A DNA stretch of 64,000 bases from Suillus spraguei. Lineage: Eukaryota; Basidiomycota; Agaricomycetes; Boletales; Suillaceae. The notes beneath the pieces were generated by a model. It saw nothing but the letters and a program-made list of their open reading frames with translations. It made no database searches and was not told where the DNA came from. Location of the stretch: contig JABCPU010000267.1 in assembly GCA_016800925.1 (NCBI GenBank), positions 1 to 64,000 of the forward strand. The letters are read 5' to 3'. Position numbers and translations under genes: made by a program. Position 1 is the stretch's first letter. Every line of letters begins with the position of its first letter. This document shows positions 32,527 to 44,487 of this stretch, piece by piece.

Positions 32527-34274
32527 TTGGTGAAGTGTAAAATGTTGAATAAAACGATGAGTACGACGAGCGCAGCGACGACGAAAAGGTTGAGGACGAC
32601 GGCGACGACGACGAGTTGAAGGTGATGTGTGAGAGGAATAAAAAACGAGGATATCGTGGGATGACTGATCTTCGGCGGATGACACATGGAGCTCTTTTTG
32701 TTCTCCGACACAGCGCAGTAGTAACGCATTGCCATATTCAGTATTTTGTGACACATTTCTATTATCTGAGTTTAAATATGACCGTATTTAGAAATTATTT
32801 GTACTTGTTTTGGATTTTGTACCCTGATTAGGTTGGCTTCCTTGTATCAAGATCAAAGTGTAGATCCTCCGTATCTGCGCCTGCCGCCGTGGCTTATTGC
32901 TTCTCTCCTTTTTGTTGCGAGTCGATCTTCCACTCAGTCTCCACTAAGATGAAGCTATAAACAAAATAGAACAGCAGATTCTGTCACCATGGTTTGTAGT
33001 TGTAACTTAATACAATAACCTATACCGCTAACAGTGACTCGGGCAGGCGGTGACTCTCTTGTCGTTGTATCTCCTAGGCTACAATCACTTGCACGCCCCT
33101 ACCGTGCTTCCCCATAATTTCGTTTCACGCACCCATTGACGCAACCACAACGTTGCTCACTCGAGGTTTTATCCACAAGAACAATGATATCATTATAGGC
33201 TGTATCCTCCTGTGTCCGCATCATATTCTTATCATACCTTCCTGCAGCGGCGCTATTCTCGTATATGTGCCAGCTGTGATCATTTTTTTCATGGACACAC
33301 CTTACCCGGTATCCCCTTTCAAGTCTCCCCTGCAGGGCCGCTTTCACCTTTTTTGGATGCCTCGTTGCAGATTTGTCTCCAAAGAATCTTACCTTCTTTC
33401 ATTATGAAATCTGCGCGTGCATCACCTGCTGATATGAGTGGAGCTGGTTAGCGTAAGTACTTCCCCGCCGTTCGGATTTCATCAATTATATGAACGGAGG
33501 CGACACACTCAAAGACTGCGATGCCCTCACTTATTTCCACCGCGCCTGCCCCCACAAAGTTTAACACCTACTTACGCCCAATGTCTTCCGCCCTCGTATC
33601 AGCCCATATCAGCCCTCACTCGACGATAAGATGCTTTCTCTATGAAATGAATGCTCTCGTACAGCATCCCGGATAAGATTATGCTGTTCAGGATCAATCC
33701 ATATCTAATGCTGCGCATTTATTTTCCTTCCGATCACGGCCAAGAAGGACATACTAACTGAGGCAACGCAGATTAATCGCATTCACACTATTAAGTCCAG
33801 TCGAGTCGGATCATGCATCTCCTTTGAGCCCGAAGCCATAGCGTCATTGACCCTGGCTTGTCATTATCTCTCGCAATGCAGAAAGTTTAGGGTGAGTCGT
33901 GACGTTGCGATCATCCCTGGCTTAGGGGCGAAGCATGTTTTGTACTAAGATTGTTCTGAGTAATGTATCGTTTGTCATGCTTAATGCGGGCCGGTATCAC
34001 AGTCTTCCCTCTATAAGGTCAGACTAGACGAGACTAGGCCCCACTGATAAGACGAAGATGCACCTTACAGACAGCCGTGCGAGATGGTACCATATCACAG
34101 CATCGGTTCTGGATCCTAGCCGGCTCCAGACATACCCGGGCGCAACGCTTAATAGCGGGGAACTCACGACGTGACACTTGGCATATTCAATTGATCAGCG
34201 TGAATCAGTATATACTTGGTAACACGGTAAGTTCCATCGGCAAAATTGTCCATGATCATTGCCTACCTAAATAT
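32527..34274. other. About 1.75 kb intergenic; no gene established
   Basis: Contains one suggestive plus-strand mini-exon at 33404 (MKSARASPADMSGAG, followed by a possible GT donor), but I could not find a matching second exon, so no gene is called. Confidence 0.35.
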
Positions 34275-37200
34275 CTACAGTTCGTCATGTGGACGCTGAA
34301 GGTCCTCGCCCCCTGAAGTACCCTCAACGTCATCATTGTGTGCTGGCTGAGTCAACCCAACATTCGCGAGGACATCCGAACGAGCGGTAGCAACACTCGA
34401 ATGAATCTTGCCTTCGGCAGCCAGTCTGCCCGCGAATTGCGCAATCTCGCTGTCATATTCCTCCCACTCAGGGATTCGCCTCGCACGAGATAATTTTGGT
34501 TCTTTCTGTGGAGCAATTAGACGTCAGATGAATGACTGATATGGTCTAGGAGGGCTGACAGTAAGGGGGTTCTGGCACAAGTCGATAGTTTTGGCACGAT
34601 GAAGGCGATCTGCGCCGCCTACATATAACGTTTAGATGGTTAAGGAAGAGATATAGGGTGAGTTTGGTGACATACACCAGGTTTCACACTGTATCAGCCA
34701 CGTCATCAGTATGATTGAAAGAATACCGAGTTCATGTTTACGTACCCAAAGCCAGTCTTCATGGAGAGAGAACTGGTAGAAGTCAATAACCTGTATCACT
34801 CAAACGCATTCTCAACTCACTATCGGCACTTCTCTTTGGATATTATTTGGCAGATCTTGGCTCACATCAGCAGGTGCCCACTCAAGACTTGCACAACTGA
34901 CCTTGATCCAAGTTGGCAAGGGAGTTTGGATCAGCCGAAAGCATCTGGTATTGCCCACGGAGGATGTCCTGAAATCAAAATGTCACTCAAAGTCCTCGGA
35001 CGCGGTAAAAGCCAACGTACTCCCGCGGCCATCTAAAGTCCATCAGTCATGGATCGTCATCGGAAGTGACTCGCGTACCTGGCGAAAACGGACGAGATCT
35101 ACGACATACAGGGCACTGGGGAAGCATCAGATCGATTCAACATCATGCAACCCACACATAAAATCACCTGATGTGATACGGAAGATCGCCCAGGAAGTCT
35201 TTCCAATATCCAGTTTTCCAGAATCGGAAACCTTCCATCTCGTAGTTGTCATCGCCCATGGGTGTATAGCCATATGGTGCACCGTGCAAGTCGAGGTCAA
35301 CCAGTTCTTGCAGATCCGCACGGACAATTTGGTCCGCGTCGACAAAGATGACTTTATTGAGGTCCATGGGAAACAGAACATCGAGGAAAAGAATCTTGTA
35401 TGCCCAAATAATGCGCTGCTTTTCCTTCTGGGCGCGGAGCCAAGAAGGCCATTTATAAGTCACGAGCTCATACTGGAAGCCATATTCTTGGGCCATGTGT
35501 GGTATGAATTCCTGTAATATGACAATGAGGCACGTTGCAAGCAATACGTCACGCCAACTGACCAAGAAAGAAGGCGATAGGAAGTTCTCAATGAACCAGA
35601 ATTTCACGGTGCTATTTGTGTTGCGCAGGACGCTAAGAATCATAATGGAAGCAAAACGCTAAAAGGAGAGGCACGTTAGAGGCATCGAGCATTGCAGACG
35701 GGGAAAGGGTGCTCACCTCGTAGAGCAGTCCAGAAGCAACTGTGAATATGTTGATGTCTGCTTGTCTGGGGGCCATCTCTGCGACTTCGGTCGTGCTTTC
35801 GCTCTTTGATGTGAAAATAGATAAAACCCTGAAATGAATTTAGGATCAATAAGAGCAGTAAGGGATAAAAGAACCACCCACTTGGACAAGATATCGTGTA
35901 CGACGGTTTGGGAATGGCCTGAATGTTGCTGTAACCCTGCTAGCACATCCACCTTTTCCATGCCCGGCTTCCGTGACAGCCTTGGGTACAGGGTTAGTCC
36001 TTCAAAGCTCATCACAGTCAATTCTTCTCCAGAATCTTCCACAGAAGGACTATTCCACCCTTCACTCCCCACGCTGGCTATATCATACACCTCACGGCCT
36101 CCTCCCTCACGAATAGCAAGTTTAAATGTACCTGGGCGAGCTTTGAACTGTAGGTAGCCAAGATTGGCCACAACCTGCGTGTCATCGACTACGGACGGAG
36201 TATAATTGGCAACAGAAGATGAAGTGGTCAATTGGAGCTGTACGCCCCGAGGAGGGCTATTGGACTTCGTCTCCCGTGCATGTCCTTCAACGACGAGGTA
36301 GTCAAGCGAGAAAAGAGCATGAAGGCCGTCAGGTGGAAGTGTGCTTGGCTGAACGTTGTCGAGGTCGTAGAGGGCTTCTCGTGGGCGAACGAGCCACGAG
36401 GGGGGAACGTCCATACCAAGAGTATATATCGGGTCTGCAGACAGGCCATTGAAAGTTACTTGGGCCGGAATCTCGTTGCTAGACTGCTCCTCAGTGATGT
36501 TTCAAGCAGGAAAACAGGCCCACCCACCCTTTTTTGTCATATTGCAGGCGAGGCTCGATACTATATCGGTAAAATCGCTTGAGTGGGATCTGTGAATCCG
36601 GTTAGTTTGGCCAAGCGGTACCAAAGGATCTTGCCTACTTCGGAATGTTGAGCTGGATTGAGGTACAGTTCAAAGTACACCTCTGGGAAGAGCTCCTCGT
36701 GTTTCTACCATTACCTACATCAACTCGACAATTCCACAGTCCCCACAACGGCTTACCTCTAAGATTGCGGTCCACTTCTGTGCTCCTTCACTCAGTGGAT
36801 CAAGGAGTAATACAAGGTGGGTCAACGCATTCTCTCGATCACCAAATTCAAATTTCCTGCAAAAGGATAGTTCAACATGCCGCTTCAAGACTGCAAAGCA
36901 AGAAAATACGGACGTGTAACTGCCGGATAAGAGTCTGTAACTACTAGTTCTAGCTCGAGGTACGCTATCGAACAATCCAGCTTCACTGGGATCCGGCTGT
37001 TGATCTGCATAGATAATCGACGATGCCACCGATACCAGGTTTGCATATGCAAAGCTGTATACACAAAATTTAATATCCAAACCCAAAAGCAGCACAGATC
37101 AAGACCACCCACGCATCAAGCTCCGTGCCATCAGGTAGAACCTCCTCAATAGCTTGCGCGACACGCCTGACTCGTTTCCTCATTTCATATGTCTCCAACG

Positions 37201-40200
37201 TCGCAAAGTCCTCTGATAGAAACTCCGATTTAGGAGAGAAAGGACCGATGAGCTATACATGAAGTTTCATTATCCACGTTGGACTGAAACAAGAGTGAGA
37301 AACGTACCCGGCCATTAACAATGATGGCCTGTTCTCCAGGCCGAAGGCCCGCCTCTCGCGCGAGAAGGCGGCTTGTAGTTAGAAACGCTGTGTATGCTTG
37401 CGGGTCCGATCGGAGCTGTATTCCTTCGGTGACAAATACCTGTGTAGCGTCTTGGGTTTCCAAATCGGCGAGCGCTCGTTTTAACACATCCGGAGAGAGC
37501 TCCCTAAAATCGCTTGTTGACCCAACATGTGCGAAGAAGGATGATACATTACCCCCAGGTAAGCTGGTAGAGGGGTTGTGTAGGAATGTAATACGTGATT
37601 GCGATTCCTTTCTCTACGGGTGTATTAGCACGAAAGCGCGCAGACACAGGTTACTCACAGAAATGAATGTCACAGCCTCCTGAACCAGTGCCTGCCCCTC
37701 CGCCGAATCCAAATTGGCAATGACAACAATGCTTACAGGCGTCTTTTCGGCATCTGACGGCGGGAAACAGAATTAGCATCGCCTAGACAGGGTTTGTAAC
37801 ACGCCAGGATTCACCCGATATCACCCATGCGCACGTGAGCGGGTCCCATCCCGTGCGCTTGCCCAAATCGCCAAGATCGAAAATTTTGAGATTCTCAGTG
37901 CTCGACGAAGGAGCATGCACTGAAGAGGGTGCTTTGCTGAAAATGTACGGATTCCGCCTCGAGAGTGTTGTAGGGAGGTCATAAAAGAAGGTGGAGATGA
38001 GTGGTACAGAAGCAACGGTCAGTTCTTTGAGGTAGACCTAGGGGAAGGGGATAAGTAAGTGAGGTATCAATTAGGAAATATGAATTAAAAATGCTTACCA
38101 GTTCCTGTAGTAATTGCATCTGCCCAGTCGCCTCACTCTGCAGGTCTCGTAAGAAATTATCCCCCACTTCATACCACCTTCCATTAACAAACCCTTCCCC
38201 ATTTTCCCCGCTCACACCAAGCCTCCTCGCCCACTGCCTTGCGCTCTCAAGAGCTTCTTCAACGCTGGGTACCTCCCCGCTAGTGACGTCTGCAAAGTTA
38301 TCTACTGTCCCAAGAGTGTTGAATGTTGCATGGACAATACTCCAAGACAGAGCAGGGAGGTGCTGTTGCGTATGTGCAATGGATAACTGTGGAAAAGAAT
38401 GATCAAGTAACATAAAATAAGGGCAAAGTGAAGGACATACAGAGCGGAAAAACGAAGCCACTTCTGAACGACTGAATTTCTGTGCAACATAGTATATGAT
38501 TCTCGCCATCTTATGGCCTATTCACGTATGACAATGAGTATTATTGTTGAGAAAAAACAGTCTCCTCACGCACCATCGCTGTCGTCGGTAAAAACTGGGA
38601 CAAATCCCCACCTGACAGGAAACCCACGGGCGATGATGCTATCCACTTGGTTTGCAATGAGAGCAAAGAACTGCGGCTGCGAAAAGTCAAGGGCGAGAAC
38701 GACATTGATGATGTTGACCCGTAAACGCAGGTAAGGACTGAAAAGTTGAGTAGGATGCACGCGGAGAAGCTATGTATGCAACGCAAACCCAACAAGTCAG
38801 CATGTCTTGATTACAATATCCACCACTGAGCGTATACACCCACCTGTGTCAAGTCCGTCCCCCACCCAGCGTATACCGTGTCCTCCTGGATATCATTCCG
38901 CCATAATATAACGCCACCCCCCTCCAACCTGTCTGAAGAGTCAAAGAAGCCGTCCAAGAGATCGTTCCACTTTGGAGAAATATCATATCTCTTTTGTCCT
39001 TCATTCAAGGCTTCTGCCTCCGCGTTATTCTCGGTATCCGTGTGCAGAATTTCTTGGTTCAAGCGCTTCTCTGAACCAAACGTTGTGCCTTTCTTGACTT
39101 TCAATTTTGATGGAGCTGGATCTAACAAACCAGAATGTACTGGGTGCACGACAAACTCTATGGCCTGCGACCGCGACAAACCAAGCTTGACGAGTGAGCG
39201 AATAAGAGCGCGTTCGCGCGCAAAGTTGCGTAGAAGCCTGAACTTGGATCAGAACTGGACGAACCTTAAAATGTAGTACAAGAGGCGGAAGGAAGGTACA
39301 AATGGAAGGAAGAATGATAGGGACAGAAAACGCACCCGGATATCCCAACTTCATCCTCTAGCACTCTCCCATTGATCCATACCATATTCACGCCCATCAT
39401 CGCCTTCCCCCAGTTATCTTGCACTTCGTCTCGTACTGTACCCGGCACGCGGATTTTGCGCGCAAGTGGAGCAGCATAGCGCGGAAAATTCGCAGACAGT
39501 GTGTGCAATATGTGCACCGGGGTGAGCGATTTTTTCAATAAGCAAGAAGAGATAGCTGAGGGAAGGAAGCGGGGTCGGAGAAGAGAGCAAGGAAAGATGT
39601 TGCCTTGAGACCAAGGTCTGCGCCATGCGAGATGAGCACTGATTAATATAATAATGATAAAGTCAAACTACCTTGAATTTCCTCTTTACTCAAGGGATTA
39701 TTTGTGGTAGGATTCTCCTCCATTTCGGTATCAATGTACGACATGGCCTCGAAAATACAGCTTAACACGTCATTTTCATCCCCTTCCTGACTCTCATTGG
39801 CAGAGGAATCGTCACGAGAAGTAGAAGAATCCCGCTTCCGGTCATCCACAGCAAGGTAATCCATCTTCTTCAAGTCCAGTGCGACGCCGAACCCAGACAA
39901 ATACGGACCATCTGTTGAAACGACAGGCCGCGCCCAGCGTAGCACATATTCCACGTCAAGACTCAAAGAGAGCAATGCGCCATGCAGTGAGCTGAATTCA
40001 GGTGCCATAGGATCAGCGTAGTGTATCGCTGTCCATCTGGGAACGTCAAGTGATGGCTGAGGAGGCGGAGTATGATCTGTTTGTAGGCGCTTCACTTTTA
40101 GTTGTGACTCGGAATCCGGGGTTGCAAGTGAAATTTCGACGAGGCGCCTCAGTTCTTCTGCATTGCATGCAATACTTCCATACCAGTCTACCCAATCCTC

Positions 40201-40607
40201 GCATCCTTCAATTCCACTTTCATGCACGTGTTGTGCAGCGAGCTTCGGACTTGCAGCGTGCAAAGCTAGCCCAGCATTCACAGCAGCTATCTCCGGAGGC
40301 AGAAGGTAATTTTTTGTAAGATCTAAGACAGCGTTATGCGATTCTTCGGGCGTTGGGGGTTTAATGGAGTGGAAAATGATCGAGGAGTGAAAACAGGCGC
40401 TCGGGAGAGGTAAGGGCCAAAGTTTCTCTGGTAAGTCATATATGTCATTGGTCGCGTGAGAGGGTTAAGTACATAGTTCGAACTTACAGTGCCTCAATTA
40501 ATGGATCTGCAGCACTGAAAGAGGAGCGCAAGGACACACTGACTGGGGGTGACACGCTGAAAGCAAGTAGCCCACATCCAAGGACGACAAGTGCGCCAGA
40601 ACGCATT
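34275..40607 (-). CDS. UDP-glucose:glycoprotein glucosyltransferase (UGGT)
   Basis: UGGT is the folding sensor of the ER lumen: it re-glucosylates N-glycans of misfolded glycoproteins so that calnexin-type chaperones retain them. The gene has many short introns. The start [20 protein letters not shown] is a signal peptide. The large N-terminal part carries the thioredoxin-like and beta-sandwich region (for example [32 protein letters not shown] and [19 protein letters not shown]). The C-terminal GT24 domain is complete: [20 protein letters not shown], the donor-site motif [40 protein letters not shown], and [12 protein letters not shown]. The protein ends PHDEL, so the fungal ER-retrieval signal HDEL is present (stop 34275-34277). 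Two single-base frame breaks are needed in the N-terminal part, an extra T near 40373-40376 and a missing base near 39540-39548; the rest of what I traced reads cleanly. Confidence 0.95.
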
Positions 40608-41202
40608 CCTGCTGATTCCTGCAAGTCTACGTAGTCAGTAAACCAAACCAAATGCTAAATCACAAAGTTTATGCTGATTTCTGCTACTACCTCTAGAACG
40701 AGTGACACGTCGCTAGATCACGTGATTGATGCTGTATGTCTTTATTTTCCTATGTTTACTACGTATAAGTTTAAAATGACGTTTCCAAGTACCAAGGTTA
40801 ACCTTTCCAATCATATCATGCTCAAATTTTGTCTCCGGGTGACTCTCGCATTCCTATGGCTGTGCGCGGCATGTCCGGTGGCAAACAAAGTCGCATAGGT
40901 TTAGATCGTGCCCAGTTTAATTTAGAGGCTCATCGCATGTGGTTTCCCATCTTAGATGATAATGATGATAATCACAAGCGACATCCTCAATGGTCTATGA
41001 CCTATAATTTTTATTGAAGGTTGCTACGGTGAGTGCGCAAAACGTTGCTTAGAGTTCTGTAGTGCAAGCGACATCGTGTCATACTGCTCTAATTTTCAAG
41101 AACCCACCAAGAGGGCGGGCCTGTGCGCTCCTTGTACTCATCCATCGCGGGACGACAAGTATTTAATCCTTTAGTGAACTTATCTTACGAGTATCGACCA
41201 TC
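40608..41202. other. Intergenic; divergent promoter UGGT / bHLH copy 1
   Basis: Roughly 600 nt between two divergent start codons. TATTTAA at 41159-41165 could be the TATA element of the bHLH-like gene. No exon recognised. Confidence 0.4.
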
Positions 41203-41614
41203 ATGTACTCGTCTCAACATTCTCAATCGCATTATGCAGACTTGGGGGGTGTAACCCCAGCTCAGAACAAGGCCATGTTACAACGGCAGTACAGGGCAAA
41301 GGAAGCACATGCACTTTTTCAACTCCAAAAATTACTTCGTGACATATCTCGAGGTCCAGATGTCCACCAGACTCGACTTCAGACGATTGTTCAAGGTAAC
41401 CCGATTTTGCCAAATTGCCCCAGATCGCAGCATCGTTAAAATCTTCACTGCAGCTACAGAAATGATAAAATCCCTTTATTGCTGCAACGCCATGTTGCAG
41501 GAACTTCATGAATCACCGCATCTGGAGCCTGGCCACAATGCCACAGCAGCCTCTAACCACCACCCGGGTGAATTTTCTTCGCATGGGAAATATAGCACAG
41601 GATCATTGGCCTAA
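41203..41614 (+). CDS. Small bHLH-like protein, copy 1
   Basis: Two exons (41203-41395 and 41454-41614) give 117 aa. MYSSQHSQSHYADLGGVTPA precedes the basic/helix-1 segment LQRQYRAKEAHALFQLQKLL. A loop (RDISRGPDVHQTRLQTIVQ) leads across a 58-nt intron to helix 2 (ATEMIKSLYCCNAMLQEL). The intron falls exactly at the start of helix 2, as in the paralogues at 43616 and 60629. The basic segment 'Q.RYR.KE' stands where bHLH factors have ERxRR; with only a few basic residues, DNA binding is plausible but unproven. The C-terminal tail is short. Very small and divergent from the other copies. Confidence 0.7.
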
Positions 41615-43615
41615 TATTATGCCCAGTGCAACACACAGTAGCTGACTGGCAATGGGACGATGACCATGTGAATGAAAGACAGCAACACCCGGCTGGCGCG
41701 TGGGACTCATGATTGCCAGCGATTCTAGGTTGTCCGACATCTCTAAATGGTGTCGTGATGTCTGGTAGCATATCATTCCAGTACTAGCTAGTGGTAGTAC
41801 TACATACTCTTTACATTAGCTTTCCTCTCGAGACAAGTTTTAATTTCGTTCTTGATTGTGTGAGATCCGATCAGCTGAGCTCACTCCGACCCGTGAGGAT
41901 CTGATGATATATATATAGTAGCTCTTCATAAATGCACGAAATCTTTACCCACTGATCGCCTGAGATCGATGAACGAAGGCGAAGATAGTACCCGGTCCCA
42001 AGTAGTCTGCCCTACACAGCCCTTTTTTCCGAAAAAAAATGTCAAATTTCATGTCCTATGGAGAGTCATCTCTAAGGAGGGCAATACTATCTAGTCTAGG
42101 GGACCCCCGGTGTCCCCACCACATCTTTTCGACGCGCTGCCCTTCGAAGATGAGATGTGACTTAAAAACTTGCTGACAAGTTTGCGCGTACTCAGCCGCT
42201 TTCGGATTTCCTGGTCCGATGACGCCAGGATATTTCCGGAGAAGAGTCTGATCAATAATTCAAGACCTGGATCTTCAGCGCTTCAGCTCTGAAATAGAAA
42301 GCCGCTCGAAGAATGGATTGGACAGCTTTCGACGTCAGATGAAAAAAAAAATCGTCGCACGTTTTCTGACTCGGACGTGCTAGAAGTTCGACCTCTTGGG
42401 AAAAGGTAAATAACTTTACAGCAAGACAAACACTATTAGCTCGAGCCTCGGACCGAATATTGATCGGAAAACCTTTCACCTGCGCTAACCTCCATTCCGA
42501 TGTTAACATGGTCCGAGTTTGGCTTGCTGCAAAGTTGTGATGTCTACTTCCAACCCAGGGTCTTGCCAGTGACAGAGACAGATCATTCTTGGGCCGTCAA
42601 CCGTGGGTACTATGAAGAGATATCGTAATATCATATGGGAAAGGATTTCGACCGCAATCGGCATAATCGCCAGTAAGAACTCACTAGTTCACTGATTGCA
42701 GCACTTTGTAAGTGGCGGGCAGATCGCGAGAGCTGTATATCCTAAAGGAGCGTGAACAAAAGTAGCTTGGGAGTGCCATTTCGTTTGAAGTGGGCTAGCT
42801 CGACCTCGGCTGTTTAGAAGCCATACTATCCAGGTGGCACTGAGAGTCTCAGATGGGCCGATGTCTTCAATAGTAGGTGCGTATTAGTAGCGCTGCCCGT
42901 TTGACTCGGAGTTCTGCCATTCAAGTCCTTGTTGTATTAACGATGTATGATAGGCTGGAGATGTGACTTTCATGAGCGAGATGTACGGAGATACCTGTCA
43001 AGTAGTGGCAGAACCAGCTTATCGGCACTATTCTCCAGTTAACAAACTCAAGGAAGTAATAAGTACGTTATTACATAACGCGGCGCTTGTTCCTCACCAC
43101 AAGTCAAGGCCTCTATTTTGGCACGCGTGCCCTGCACCGGTCATGTACCTACATGACGTCAGGCGATTCGTGCAATTACATTCTAATCGACACTGCAATC
43201 ATGTACATGCACTCACGCACCGATTCAACGAACAAAGGAAATCATCGCTTTCATAAAAAAAGTAGGGCCCCGACACTTGCCAAGCTCGAACTTCATGCGG
43301 GCGGCTTGATTAAGCGCTAAATAATTTCTACCAACCATGTCCATGGATTTTTAGGGTTCTTGTTATCCCGCTAAGTCAGGAGCTGGACGTAAGTCCTACC
43401 CTTGTTCATATGGAATCATTGTCTTCCTTCTCTTTTGGTCTCGCTAGTAGAATCTAACCTTCAGGTCACCGGGCGCACCTGGCGCCTATCAGATAGCAAG
43501 ATCGTGACTGGGATATAAGAAAACGAAGGTAAGCACCAGAACCATACCCATCGCACTATCTTGTTTCGCATCAGCTGCTCCAATTCCCCCACAACTTTAA
43601 CTCCTCATTGAAACA
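41615..43615. other. 2 kb without a recognised gene
   Basis: Spacer between bHLH-like copies 1 and 2. It includes a GC-rich hairpin-forming phrase GGGGACCCCCGGTGTCCCC near 42100. No exons or transposon domains seen. Confidence 0.4.
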
Positions 43616-44249
43616 ATGCCAAGGCAAGACAAGTCGGTCTTGCAAAAACGGTACAGGAACAAGGAGCTCGATGGGTTTTCCTTGGTACGGAAGGAGATTC
43701 GTTACGCTACTGGAGGTGACATAGACCCTAAAACGAGACAAGATGTCCTACGAAAAGGTGTGTGTATCATTAGTAGATGAGAAAAAAATAAAACTAACTG
43801 ACAGTCTGGTTTGTTCAGCTGCACGGTTGATTAGGGAGCTTTCTGTGTTGAACAAAAAGTTGCAACACCAACTTCATAATTCCCGTCACACCGGCTCTGG
43901 AATACCGCCAAGTTATGTGGCAGAACTCCCGACAACAATTGGCAGTAAGTAGGTTTTGTCCAGACAATCTGTACCTCATTGACGGCCGGCAGGTCCTTGT
44001 ACCCAGAGCTCATATTCCCCTGTACTTTACGACCCTTTCATCGAGCAACCAAACAGTGCCTGCCAGCTCGCAGGTATACCGCCAACTGAATTATATTCAT
44101 ATGTCACCAGCACCGGCTATGAACTATGTGATGTCAACATGTCAATGGGGAACACGGGCATCACTCCGGCATATGATCAGGTCATCAGCCGGGTTGATCC
44201 TCATTGGAGCCCAGGTCGCCAGTATTATGACACACTCAAGTACATCTAG
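43616..44249 (+). CDS. Small bHLH-like protein, copy 2 (most complete)
   Basis: Three exons (43616-43757, 43819-43944, 43993-44249) give a clean 174-aa protein. MPRQDKSVLQKRYRNKELDG provides the basic region and helix 1 (FSLVRKEIRYATGGDID), the loop ends PKTRQDVLRK, and after intron 1 helix 2 continues into a zipper-like stretch: AARLIRELSVLNKKLQHQL. The third exon is a Tyr/Pro/Ser-rich tail (SPCTQSSYSPVLYDPFIEQP, ending SPGRQYYDTLKYI). The pattern of A-x-x-I-x-x-L after a Lys-ended loop is what bHLH helix 2 looks like. Likely a nuclear dimerising transcription factor; target unknown. Confidence 0.8.
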
Positions 44250-44487
44250 GACTGTAGAATTGCCTAGTGTACATCAACTTGCACCTGTGATATATAGCTA
44301 GATATTACTATCTGTTGGGGGTCGAGTGGCTTACGGAGTGAATGATTGCATGTAGAATATCTGACTCCGGCATTCCGGGCAGGTAGCGTATAATAATTAT
44401 CCTTTGTTCGGCAACACCAACGCCACTTGTAAGCTCATGATTCCGAAGATGGACCGAGGGATTCGCCGCATTTCACATCGTTCAGCG

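Noticed and set aside
33404..33450. Short coding-looking start MKSARASPADMSGAG with a following GT
   Set aside because: No second exon could be found in any frame within the next few hundred bases.
34903..35517. Long plus-strand open frame of 204 codons
   Set aside because: It is the antisense shadow of the catalytic GT24 exons of UGGT, which splice cleanly on the minus strand.
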